Source: an uncultured Chloroflexota bacterium
GTDB lineage: Bacteria > Chloroflexota > Anaerolineae > Anaerolineales > Anaerolineaceae
NCBI GenBank assembly: GCA_902774215.1
Contig: CACYHU010000020.1
Coordinates: 1-33,856 of the forward strand
Direction of reading: 5' to 3'
DNA length: 33,856 nucleotides
The position numbers and the translations under genes were made by a program. The notes under the pieces were generated by a model that saw nothing but the letters and a program-made list of their open reading frames with translations, did not search any database and was not told the DNA's origin. Positions within the stretch are counted from its first letter, which is position 1, and the number at the start of each line of letters is the position of its first letter. Positions 8,401-16,352 of this stretch are shown here, piece after piece.

Positions 8401-10362
8401 ATGGAAAAGAAAAAAAATATTCTGAACATCATTGTTATCACTTCAGCTTTATGGAGCATTATCCGCTTATCCGGGCTTCCGAAAAGTTTTCATTTGACAC
8501 CCCTGCGTCTGTCCCTGATTTTCATCATAATAATTACCCTGGTTGGCTGGTTTACCGTTTTTTCACACCCGGATAAAAGCATCAAAAATATAAAAAAGGC
8601 CTCTTTCTGTTTTCATCTCTGTATATTATTGTTTCTCATAAGTGCGTCTTTATTCTTCCTTGAAAAAAAATTGATTATCAAAGATGGTGTGCTTTACCTG
8701 ATCGGTGCTTTTATTGCACAGTCCCATCCATTTCTCTTCCACATCATGATATTCAGTCTCAGCCTTGCATCTTTTCTGGTCCTTCACCTGAGTCTGTCAG
8801 AAGAACGGCCGCTTCGGGTCCTGCTCTCAAAAAATCTGATCATTCCTGAATCAGTTATCATATTTATTGCCTGCATTCTCGTATACGGTGCTTTCATTCC
8901 GCTCAGGGATAATTATTACCCGTCACATGATTACGCGATTTTCTCATATTTTGGGCAGCAGATCCTGCGTGGAAAAATGCCGTATACTGAGCTTTGGGAT
9001 CATAAGCCTCCGGTAATTTTTTATCTCAATGCTCTTGGTCTGAAACTGGCTAATGGTTCTTTGGCCGGGATATGGCTTGTTGAATTTCTTATGTTTTTTG
9101 CCGGAGCCATAATTTTATACAACATTCTCAGGAAGAATTATCCGCGGTGGATCTCTTTGCCGGTCCTGTTTTTCGGTATATTCCATTATGTGCGTTTACT
9201 CGATTTTGGAAATTATACAGAAGAGATTTCGCTCTTTTTTTCCATATGCGCTCTTGGCCTTTTTTTCTCAAATTTCAATCTCAGATATAGAAATCTCAGC
9301 GGATTCGTGATCGGCATTTTATGCGGGCTGGCTTTTACATCTAAACAGAACACGATCGGATGCTGGGCTTCACTATTTATTATTGATCTTCTCCGTCTTC
9401 ATTCAGACAAGGATACGAAAAGGTTCCTGAAGTATTGGTTATCAGCAGGCCTCGGCTTTTTATTGATAAATCTGTGCTGGGTGATTTACTTTGCCGCAAA
9501 TAATGCTCTTTCAGCTTATTGGGACATAGCTTTTCGATTCAATTTCATATATTCCGAAAAAAGCTCAGACAGCCGTTTAGCCTGTGCTGCAACAACACTG
9601 ACATTCCTGCCTTCGGTCAGTCTTTATCTTTTAGCCGGTTTTTTGAGTTATATTCCGGTCTGTTTGATCCTGACCCGAAAAAAGGCCGGACTGCCTGCAA
9701 AAAGAAACGAACTCGGATTATGGGCGCTGATTTCACTTCCCGTTGAACTGATCTTTGCAGGCCTTTCAGGGATGAATTATCAGCATTACTTCATCCTCTG
9801 CATCAATCCGGTCATTGTTTTGCTCTGTGAATTAATAACTGCAATCACACAACGGCTGATATATAAGAAATGGCTGATCCGATCCTGCATAGTTACCCTG
9901 CTGCTTTTATTTTCATTGCCATTGTCCCGTTTTTTCAGAGAAAATTATACGCACCGCGCCCCATCTTCATATACGAAAACCCGTGATTTTCTTTTGGAAA
10001 ACACCGTCCCGGATCAATCAATTCTTGTTTGGGGGAGCCGTTCAGCGATTTATGTAATGAGCGAAAGATATGCACCTACAGCATATTTTAATGAGCGTCC
10101 GCTTTATTTATTCCCGGATGATATAAAGACAGCCCAATGGGAAGAACTGCTCAGCGACTTACAAAAAGATCCTCCGCAGGTCGTGGTTTATACCCATGAC
10201 ACCGCGCTGCCTTTTATCCGGCAATTATCATCAGAATGTATATTTCCGTCAGAAGAAAATTATTCAATTCCTGTATACACTTTTTTTTGTGAAAATTATC
10301 AGTATAAGACAACGATCAACCCTGAGTTCCGGGATGCCTGGGATATTTACAGCCGGAAATAA
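8401..10362 (+). CDS. Polytopic glycosyltransferase family 39-like membrane protein
   Basis: The 653-residue product has many hydrophobic helices and a C-terminal soluble part. The GT39-like signature is clear. After the fifth helix it shows PSHDYAIFSYFGQQILRGKMPY, then WDHKPPVIFYLNALGLKL at about residues 199-216, which matches the first extracytoplasmic loop of ArnT/PMT-type enzymes. These transfer a sugar from a polyprenyl-phosphate donor to a protein or lipid acceptor. Unlike ArnT, four hydrophobic segments precede the motif, so the N-terminus is longer than usual. The gene lies 20 bases behind the PIG-V-like gene and is probably cotranscribed. No strong Shine-Dalgarno is visible before ATG 8401. 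Acceptor and sugar are unknown. Confidence 0.75.
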   Translation: MEKKKNILNIIVITSALWSIIRLSGLPKSFHLTPLRLSLIFIIIITLVGWFTVFSHPDKSIKNIKKASFCFHLCILLFLISASLFFLEKKLIIKDGVLYLIGAFIAQSHPFLFHIMIFSLSLASFLVLHLSLSEERPLRVLLSKNLIIPESVIIFIACILVYGAFIPLRDNYYPSHDYAIFSYFGQQILRGKMPYTELWDHKPPVIFYLNALGLKLANGSLAGIWLVEFLMFFAGAIILYNILRKNYPRWISLPVLFFGIFHYVRLLDFGNYTEEISLFFSICALGLFFSNFNLRYRNLSGFVIGILCGLAFTSKQNTIGCWASLFIIDLLRLHSDKDTKRFLKYWLSAGLGFLLINLCWVIYFAANNALSAYWDIAFRFNFIYSEKSSDSRLACAATTLTFLPSVSLYLLAGFLSYIPVCLILTRKKAGLPAKRNELGLWALISLPVELIFAGLSGMNYQHYFILCINPVIVLLCELITAITQRLIYKKWLIRSCIVTLLLLFSLPLSRFFRENYTHRAPSSYTKTRDFLLENTVPDQSILVWGSRSAIYVMSERYAPTAYFNERPLYLFPDDIKTAQWEELLSDLQKDPPQVVVYTHDTALPFIRQLSSECIFPSEENYSIPVYTFFCENYQYKTTINPEFRDAWDIYSRK

Positions 10363-10372
10363 TTCTTATTCA

Positions 10373-10381
10373 TGTTATAAT
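10373..10381 (+). promoter_or_regulatory. Extended -10 promoter before the DNA methyltransferase gene
   Basis: TGTTATAAT is an extended -10 element (TGn plus a perfect TATAAT). It ends 8 bases before ATG 10390, so the transcript should carry almost no leader. No good -35 box is visible, as is common with extended -10 promoters. Confidence 0.55.
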
Positions 10382-10389
10382 GAGGTTCT

Positions 10390-11232
10390 ATGATAGATAT
10401 ACGTTTTGGCGATAACCTTGACCTTTTGAAAGAAATAGAATCGGAATCAATAGATCTCATCTATATTGATCCGCCATTTAATACCGGCAAGACGCAGCGC
10501 AGAATTTCAATCAAGACTGTTCATGATGATGAGGGAGAACGAGTCGGATTCCAGGGAAAACATTACAAAACAGAAACACTCGGCATAAAGAGCTATAATG
10601 ATGTTTTCAGCAATTTCATCGAATTTCTCGAACCTCGTATGCAGGAAGCATACCGTGTACTGAAAAAACAGGGGGCTTTGTACTTTCATATAGACTATCG
10701 TGAAGTACACTATTGCAAAATATTACTGGATCAGATTTTCGGACGGGATTCCTTTCTGAATGAAATCATCTGGGCATATGATTATGGTGCAAGAACGACA
10801 AAAAAATGGCCAGCAAAGCATGACAATATTCTATATTATGCAAAAGATCCCGATCACTATACATTTAATTATGAAGCAATCGACCGCATTCCTTATATGG
10901 CTCCCGGTTTAGTCGGTCCCGAAAAGGCTGCCAAAGGGAAAACGCCCACTGATACATGGTGGCACACAATCGTATCTCCCACAGGCAAGGAAAAAACCGG
11001 ATATCCAACTCAAAAGCCGGAAGGAATTTTACGCAGAATCATTTCCGCATCGTCTAATCCGGGGGATATGGTACTTGATTTTTTTGCAGGCAGCGGGACA
11101 ACCGGAGCAGTCTGCAGCGAATTAGACAGAAACTGCATTTTGATTGACAACAACCCGGAAGCAATTGATGTTATGAAAAAGAGGTTATTAAACTCATGTT
11201 ATATTTGGTCGCAACACCAATCGGAAATCTAA
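10390..11232 (+). CDS. Solitary N6-adenine/N4-cytosine DNA methyltransferase
   Basis: The 280-residue product has motif IV first ([16 protein letters not shown] at 27-30) and the SAM-binding FxGxG motif last ([12 protein letters not shown], 229-240), the order of the beta class. The TQKP motif at 207-210 before motif I is also typical. DPPF indicates amino-group methylation of A or C in DNA. No restriction endonuclease, specificity subunit or defence gene is adjacent. Instead the gene overlaps rsmI by 37 bases and leads a housekeeping rRNA-modification operon. The block from YDYGAR through PAKHD and PYMAPGL to [10 protein letters not shown] resembles orphan methyltransferases that I recall from Actinobacteria. 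An epigenetic or regulatory role is more likely than restriction. The recognition sequence cannot be read. Confidence 0.85.
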   Translation: MIDIRFGDNLDLLKEIESESIDLIYIDPPFNTGKTQRRISIKTVHDDEGERVGFQGKHYKTETLGIKSYNDVFSNFIEFLEPRMQEAYRVLKKQGALYFHIDYREVHYCKILLDQIFGRDSFLNEIIWAYDYGARTTKKWPAKHDNILYYAKDPDHYTFNYEAIDRIPYMAPGLVGPEKAAKGKTPTDTWWHTIVSPTGKEKTGYPTQKPEGILRRIISASSNPGDMVLDFFAGSGTTGAVCSELDRNCILIDNNPEAIDVMKKRLLNSCYIWSQHQSEI

Positions 11233-11906
11233 AAGATATCAGCCTCCGGGCCTTGGAAACACTGCAGGAAGTCGACCTGGTAGTGAGTGAAGATACACGC
11301 AAAACCGGTATGCTGCTACACCATTATGAAATAAAAAAACCGCTGCTTTCTTTCCGCGAAGATAATGAAACAAGGGCACTTCCAAAAGTTATGGAACATC
11401 TCACAGCGGGAGAAAATGTTGCAATTGTTACTGACGCAGGATCGCCGTCTATTTCAGACCCGGGATTCATACTTGTTCGGGAAGCTCTTGCGAATAATAT
11501 ACAAATAACCGCTGTTCCCGGACCGACAGCATTGATCACGGCGCTCACACTTTCCGGACTTCCTGTCCATTCATTCACCTTTAGAGGGTTTGCGCCAAGA
11601 AAATCCGGACAGCGGCAGCATTTTTTTGAAATCGATAAAGATTCACCGCATACCCTGATATTCTATGAAAGCCCTCACCGTTTGTTGGCGTTTCTGAAGG
11701 ATGCGCTTGCAGTATACGGGGATCGTTCTGTTGCGATCTGCAATGACCTGACAAAGAAATTTGAATTGATCGATCGCGGCCGGATAACGGATATGATTCA
11801 AAAATTTTCTGATGAAGAACCGCGAGGTGAATACTGCATTGTCATCAATCCGGTCGGAAGCAAAGTGGAATTTGATGCATTATACATAACTGAATCAGAG
11901 GAATAA
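11196..11906 (+). CDS. rsmI: 16S rRNA (cytidine-1402-2'-O)-methyltransferase RsmI
   Basis: The 236-residue product starts with [19 protein letters not shown], the canonical RsmI N-terminus, which fixes the start at ATG 11196 inside the preceding gene (37-base overlap). SEDTRKTG (31-38), [12 protein letters not shown] (79-90) and FYESPHRL follow in family order. RsmI methylates the ribose of C1402 in the decoding centre of the 30S subunit. The protein is shorter than the E. coli enzyme and lacks the small C-terminal extension, ending soon after GEYCIVI. It is followed after 5 bases by rsmE, so two 16S rRNA methyltransferases are coupled here. Confidence 0.95.
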   Translation: MLYLVATPIGNLKDISLRALETLQEVDLVVSEDTRKTGMLLHHYEIKKPLLSFREDNETRALPKVMEHLTAGENVAIVTDAGSPSISDPGFILVREALANNIQITAVPGPTALITALTLSGLPVHSFTFRGFAPRKSGQRQHFFEIDKDSPHTLIFYESPHRLLAFLKDALAVYGDRSVAICNDLTKKFELIDRGRITDMIQKFSDEEPRGEYCIVINPVGSKVEFDALYITESEE

Positions 11907-11911
11907 ACCGG

Positions 11912-12652
11912 ATGAATCGTTTCTTTATTCCGTCGGAATTGATCACTCCGGAAAGAATTACGATACCGGATGATGTTTCCGCACAAATTCGGAAAGTATT
12001 AAGGCTGAAAGAAGGCACACTGGTTCAATTTTTAGATAATCTTGGCTGGGTTTACACAGGAGAGATCCATTACATTGATAATAAGCCGGTGTATGCTGAT
12101 ATGCTGGAAAAACATTTATCCGAAAGTGAACCCGACTGCAGTATTTCACTTTATGTGGGACTTACTCAAAGAGAAAAATTCGAATGGATCCTGCAAAAAT
12201 GCACTGAAGCCGGAGCCAGCGAATTCATACCAATGATCACGGAACGGTCTTTGATCCGCAAGCCCTCAGATATTAATGGAAAACAGGAACGCTGGGAAAA
12301 AATCCTCAAAGAAGCATCCGAACAATGCGGCCGGGGAAAAATTCCAAAACTTTCTCCCCCTGTTTATTTTCAAGATGCAGCGGAAACAGGCAGTAAAGCC
12401 GATATTGCCCTTTTTTGCTGGGAATCTGAGAAACAAAAAACGATACACGAAGTTTTCAAAGATTCAGCCAATAAAAAAGCTTCCGTTTCTTTGATGATTG
12501 GCCCGGAAGGTGGTTTCTCTGTCGGGGAGGCATCACTGGCTTCGGAAAAACAATGGACACCGGTTACTCTTGGTAAACGCATATACCGAATGGAAACAGC
12601 GGCATTGGCTGCAGTTATTTTATCGCTATACGAAACAGAATATCTTATATAA
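11912..12652 (+). CDS. rsmE: 16S rRNA (uracil-1498-N3)-methyltransferase RsmE
   Basis: The 246-residue product begins MNRFFIP and shows the PUA-like N-terminal domain (HIRKVLRLKEG-type stretch, here QIRKVLRLKEGT). The SPOUT methyltransferase domain follows: LTQREKFEWILQKCTEAGASEFIP near 90-112, MIGPEGGFS near 195-203, and the C-terminal knot GKRIYRMETAALAAV near 220-234. RsmE methylates U1498 in the small ribosomal subunit. The gene follows rsmI after 5 bases. Length and motifs are normal. Confidence 0.95.
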   Translation: MNRFFIPSELITPERITIPDDVSAQIRKVLRLKEGTLVQFLDNLGWVYTGEIHYIDNKPVYADMLEKHLSESEPDCSISLYVGLTQREKFEWILQKCTEAGASEFIPMITERSLIRKPSDINGKQERWEKILKEASEQCGRGKIPKLSPPVYFQDAAETGSKADIALFCWESEKQKTIHEVFKDSANKKASVSLMIGPEGGFSVGEASLASEKQWTPVTLGKRIYRMETAALAAVILSLYETEYLI

Positions 12653-12683
12653 TACACTGCTGGAAATATGTCCGGAGGGAAAA

Positions 12684-13157
12684 ATGCATATCAGAAAAGC
12701 TGAGGAAAAAGATATTCCCAGAATATTGAAATTATTATCTCAAGTATTGGAGATACATGCCGCACTTCGTCCGGATCTGTTCGTTTCCGGTACCACAAAA
12801 TATTCATATGACGAATTAGTCGATTTGCTGAAGGATAATAACAGACTTGTCTTTACTGCTGTGGATGATGAAGATATCGTTGAAGGATATGCGATCTGTG
12901 AAATCCGGCAGCAGCCGCCACGAAACAATCAGATACCTTTTCGTTCGATCCACATAGATGATCTATGCGTCGATGAATCCCGGCGGGAAAAGCATATTGG
13001 GAAAGCCTTATTTGATCATGTCAAATCAGAAGCTGAAAAAACCGGCTGTTATGAGATAACATTAAACGTTTGGGAAGGCAACGAAAGCGCCCGTTCTTTC
13101 TACGAAAAAATGGGCTTCGGCATCAAATATACAGCCATGGAATATATATTGAGATGA
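12684..13157 (+). CDS. GNAT family N-acetyltransferase
   Basis: The 157-residue product begins MHIRKAEEKDIPRILKLL, a typical GNAT N-terminus. Acetyl-CoA binding motif A is seen as IDDLCVDESRREKHIGKALFDHV near 93-115, a variant of the R/Q-x-x-G-x-G/A loop with RREKHIG. Motif B follows (NVWEGNESARSFYEKMGF). Such enzymes transfer an acetyl group from acetyl-CoA to small molecules or protein amines; the substrate is unknown. ATG 12684 is supported by GGAGGG at 12674-12679, whereas the upstream extension overlaps rsmE out of frame. It may be the last gene of the methyltransferase operon or use its own -10 box (TATAAT at 12648-12653). Confidence 0.85.
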   Translation: MHIRKAEEKDIPRILKLLSQVLEIHAALRPDLFVSGTTKYSYDELVDLLKDNNRLVFTAVDDEDIVEGYAICEIRQQPPRNNQIPFRSIHIDDLCVDESRREKHIGKALFDHVKSEAEKTGCYEITLNVWEGNESARSFYEKMGFGIKYTAMEYILR

Positions 13158-13162
13158 ACCTG

Positions 13163-13203
13163 AAACACACTCCGAATTGATCAATCCGGAGTGTGTTTTT
13201 CAG
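13163..13203. terminator. Bidirectional terminator between convergent genes
   Basis: A 12-bp stem (13163-13174 with 13187-13198) encloses a loop that contains the palindrome ATTGATCAAT. It is flanked by T on the plus strand and by a few A at its left edge. It ends the acetyltransferase gene and may also serve the HExxH gene on the other strand. Confidence 0.8.
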
Positions 13204-13215
13204 AAGAATAATATT

Positions 13216-14622
13216 CTAAATTGAACTTCCATTTTTTATCAGATTAAGAATATGGCCGGAATCAATATTACCGGGAAGTACCATCCAGTAAAGGATATCC
13301 CCCATACGAACCAGGTACACAGAAGAATCATCATACTTCCAGGCATTCGATTCAACCTGATCTCCAAATCGATTATCAGAATACAGGGAAAACGCTGTTT
13401 CAGCCTCTTCCGCATCTTTTTCTGTATCCCAGACGATTTTCGCAAAAAACAGAGGAGCATCATCTTTTTCCGCAAAGATAAACCCTCCGCCGCCCCACCC
13501 GTCGGCTGCAGCTGCCGCCTGCCGCTCACTGAGCTGCCAATCTCTTTCATAACCGCAGGATAAGATCATATTTATATCAGATTCATTTAATACATTTTCC
13601 TGAATAATATCAAAGTCCTCATCAATAATAGACCGGAAGGGTTCTAATGTTACATCTACCGGAAGATCCTTCAAATATTTTTCAGGATGCATGATCTGTT
13701 CAACACTTTGAGGCAGATTTGTATAGAGCTCATCAACCTTATTGAATCCGCCTTTCAGATACTGATAAGAAACAAAATCATAACCGTAAACATATGGGAA
13801 CAACAACATATCCTGGAAGTACTTCGGGGCATTATCAAAGACTCCGCTTTCGGAGGAAATCGATTCATCTGAAATTGTTTTATATTTTCCGATAATCTTA
13901 TCTACATCGATCAGGCTTTCTGTTAACGTTGCATCTCCCTCAATAAGCGCATCCAGAATTACACAGGTTTCACCATTTTCCTCACAAAAATCATCATCAT
14001 AATTCAAGACAGATTGAAAATCCGGATTATTATATTGCAAATAATGGGTATACTCATGAGCCAAGGTTTTTGCGTTATTATACGGTGTATCACCCTCGAT
14101 CAAAAACATTTTATTCTCATCAGGATCATAAAAACCGGCTATCTGCTCCGTATACATATCGATATAAAATTGACGCAGATCAAAATCTTTCGGAGCAAAA
14201 CCCAAAATGTTATACAGCCCAAGCTCCTCTTCAAAATCTTCATCAGTAGCATCTTCCATCTGAGCTATCATAAAATCACGGAGTTCATCTTCAGTCTGGT
14301 AAACAGGAGCAAGCTTCTCTTCTGCATGTAAATTTCTGGTTTTTTCCGTAGCAGATATGATCATTTTTTCTGCTTCAGAAAGCCCGTTCTCATCTTTTAC
14401 ATCTAAATCGGTTTGATTCCCATAATTATCGGATTCTGCCTGAATACCGGCTGAATATGAGATATCGCTGCTTGTTGAATTATTTAAAATATCTATGATC
14501 GTGTTTCGGTCTGTCCTCGAAAGAATAAACATACTCCCCGCACAGCAGGATGTTACAATACACCCGCATATAAAAACAAACGCTAAAACGACAAACAATA
14601 TTGTTTTTTCTTTTTCACTCAT
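13216..14622 (-). CDS. Membrane-anchored HExxH putative metalloprotease
   Basis: The 468-residue product has one N-terminal transmembrane helix (about residues 8-34), then an acidic extracytoplasmic region. The zinc-peptidase motif LAHEYTHYLQ has HEYTH at 189-193, and ALIEGDATLTE follows with Glu228 placed as a possible third metal ligand (gluzincin-like). I cannot assign it to a named peptidase family. The C-terminal part contains AAAAADGWGGGGFIFAEKDDA and repeated hydrophobic strands. ATG 14622 is chosen because GAGGTG lies about 7 bases upstream; a GTG at 14637 is the alternative. The gene starts 16 bases after the stop of the C39-like gene, so it belongs to the four-gene exported-protein operon. 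Confidence 0.7.
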   Translation of the reverse strand: MSEKEKTILFVVLAFVFICGCIVTSCCAGSMFILSRTDRNTIIDILNNSTSSDISYSAGIQAESDNYGNQTDLDVKDENGLSEAEKMIISATEKTRNLHAEEKLAPVYQTEDELRDFMIAQMEDATDEDFEEELGLYNILGFAPKDFDLRQFYIDMYTEQIAGFYDPDENKMFLIEGDTPYNNAKTLAHEYTHYLQYNNPDFQSVLNYDDDFCEENGETCVILDALIEGDATLTESLIDVDKIIGKYKTISDESISSESGVFDNAPKYFQDMLLFPYVYGYDFVSYQYLKGGFNKVDELYTNLPQSVEQIMHPEKYLKDLPVDVTLEPFRSIIDEDFDIIQENVLNESDINMILSCGYERDWQLSERQAAAAADGWGGGGFIFAEKDDAPLFFAKIVWDTEKDAEEAETAFSLYSDNRFGDQVESNAWKYDDSSVYLVRMGDILYWMVLPGNIDSGHILNLIKNGSSI

Positions 14623-14638
14623 TTTTCTGCACCTCACC

Positions 14639-16039
14639 CTAATAATTCAACATCGTATCCTTATATTTTATCGCATAAATCACGACATCACTGTTTGGAT
14701 TGATCTTATTGGCTTTTTCAAACAGTTCCTCTCCCTTTTTATAATCTTTTCGAAGGATCTCAGCCCATCCGCGATAAACGCTCAAAACTTCATCATCAAG
14801 ATTTTTCTCCAGTAAATCAGACGTCAGCGCCTCAAGGTCATCAGCATAGCCAAGCTCCAGGGCAGCCTGCAGCATTTCCGAATGGTAAATTAAAAACCGC
14901 TGAGGTAATGAAAGTTCCGATGCTTTTTCAAATAATTCCCAGGCTCCGTTTTTATCTCCGTCAAGATACAGCATTACACCGCAATTATATTGAGAATAGG
15001 GGTTGTTTGGAAGCAATTCACTATCTGTACGGAATTTGGTTAAAGCGCGCTGATTATTCAATTCCTCATAATAGTTTTCAGAAAGGATCTCCCTGACTTC
15101 AATGTCCTTATCCTCCGGATAAACGATCATATATTTTCTCTGGGAAGGATACCAGTCCGCAAGCAAATCAGCTTCAGGAATTTCCAGCGTATTGCCTTTT
15201 TTTGTATCCTGGTAATAGAAAATATTATTTTCACTGTCATATCCCAATATCAACAGATAACTCTCTTGTAACCGGTCATCATCAGGCCAAAAGGGATAAG
15301 CGCTTTTATTCTGTATTTCCAATATTACCGGTATACCGGACTGCAAAAGTCCTGTTATGATATCTCTGTCACCGTTTATTCGAACCATTGCTGAATAATC
15401 CGGATGGATTTCTGAAATATATTTAATTAAATCTTCATAGGACACGTAAGGATCGGTTGATTTTGGATGAATAAATCGCGAAATATCATATTGATTTGTA
15501 ATAACACCCCAATAACGAAGGCAGGCACTAAGTATGGCAGGCCCGTCATTGAACAGATCTCCGTGTTCAAATACAGGAGGAATGAGATTTACATTCTCTG
15601 CAATATCCAAAGGTTTCCCGTTTGAATTGATAGCATAATTCAGATTTGGATCAAGATATTCCCAATCTGCCACCCGGGAATATTCAGACGGTGTCGGCGT
15701 TTGCCGTAAATCTGCCAAAGGATCTTCCTGTGATATTGCAGATAAGTTTTCAAGACTTTCAGCAAAAAGGACTTCCTTATCCGGCAATTCTATAGGATCA
15801 TATACTTCTTTTTTCTTCTCCGGTTCATGATACATACGGGTTTTTTCCAATAATTTTTTTGAAGCATTCAGAAAAAAAGACCCGGCAGCATACAGCGGTT
15901 CGGAGATTCGCTGCCGAACTACAGGTATCTGGTAACCGAAAATTATAGCTATTATAAGAATTACAGCTGCTGAGAGCAGAATTTTACCCAGGGAGGGTTT
16001 TTTCTCCTCATAAAAAAAAGGTCTGTTTTTATTTTTCAT
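14639..16039 (-). CDS. Membrane-anchored C39-like domain protein with TPR tail, catalytic residues replaced
   Basis: The 466-residue product has an N-terminal transmembrane helix (about 17-37), a linker, and a C39-like (family 2) papain-fold domain from about 150 to 300. The usual N-x-C-G-P motif reads FNDGPAILSACLRYWG, with Asp165 where the nucleophile Cys belongs. The usual GHYLLVxGYD motif reads ESYLLILGYD, with Ser260 instead of the catalytic His. Residues from about 320 to the end look like tetratricopeptide repeats (NPYSQYNCGVMLYLDGDKNGAWELFEKASEL and similar). The protein is therefore probably a binding or scaffold protein outside the membrane rather than a peptidase. The start overlaps the upstream small gene by 11 bases. 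Confidence 0.72.
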   Translation of the reverse strand: MKNKNRPFFYEEKKPSLGKILLSAAVILIIAIIFGYQIPVVRQRISEPLYAAGSFFLNASKKLLEKTRMYHEPEKKKEVYDPIELPDKEVLFAESLENLSAISQEDPLADLRQTPTPSEYSRVADWEYLDPNLNYAINSNGKPLDIAENVNLIPPVFEHGDLFNDGPAILSACLRYWGVITNQYDISRFIHPKSTDPYVSYEDLIKYISEIHPDYSAMVRINGDRDIITGLLQSGIPVILEIQNKSAYPFWPDDDRLQESYLLILGYDSENNIFYYQDTKKGNTLEIPEADLLADWYPSQRKYMIVYPEDKDIEVREILSENYYEELNNQRALTKFRTDSELLPNNPYSQYNCGVMLYLDGDKNGAWELFEKASELSLPQRFLIYHSEMLQAALELGYADDLEALTSDLLEKNLDDEVLSVYRGWAEILRKDYKKGEELFEKANKINPNSDVVIYAIKYKDTMLNY

Positions 16040-16337
16040 TGTTCCGGATGGAGATCAATACCCCAAGCAAAATGATAAGAACAAGAACAACACTGCCGGC
16101 CAGCAAACCGTTTGTCATGTTCTGATTATCAAAATAATCACTGATAACGTTCGGGAAATTCGTTGGCAATTCAGTAGGCGTTGGCGTTATAGTGGGAGTA
16201 TAAAGCGGTGTGCCTTTCTCGATTAATGGATGCGGAAGGGAAGGCCAGAGAATAATTCCGATAAAAAGCAGAATAACTATCAAAATAAGCAAAATGAGAA
16301 TCATAAAATATCGTTTATCAGTAATATATTTTGACAT
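16029..16337 (-). CDS. Small two-helix membrane protein with Thr/Pro-rich linker
   Basis: The 102-residue product has a hydrophobic helix at about 11-30, an extracytoplasmic Thr/Pro-rich stretch (TPTITPTPTELPTNFP, about 47-62) and a second helix at about 77-97 ending in RNNEK. I recognise no family. Both ends are expected in the cytoplasm. It sits 15 bases behind the solute-binding lipoprotein gene and overlaps the C39-like gene by 11 bases, so it is a genuine member of the operon rather than a chance frame. A role as an adaptor or assembly factor for the exported proteins is a guess. Confidence 0.6.
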   Translation of the reverse strand: MSKYITDKRYFMILILLILIVILLFIGIILWPSLPHPLIEKGTPLYTPTITPTPTELPTNFPNVISDYFDNQNMTNGLLAGSVVLVLIILLGVLISIRNNEK

Positions 16338-16352
16338 CTTTGCCTCTTTTGG

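Noticed and set aside
10390-11232. DNA methyltransferase as part of a restriction-modification or phage defence island
   Set aside because: Its neighbours are rRNA methyltransferases, and no endonuclease, integrase or defence gene is nearby.
12498-12683. N-terminal extension of the GNAT acetyltransferase into rsmE
   Set aside because: ATG 12684 has a strong Shine-Dalgarno sequence and starts the conserved GNAT domain.
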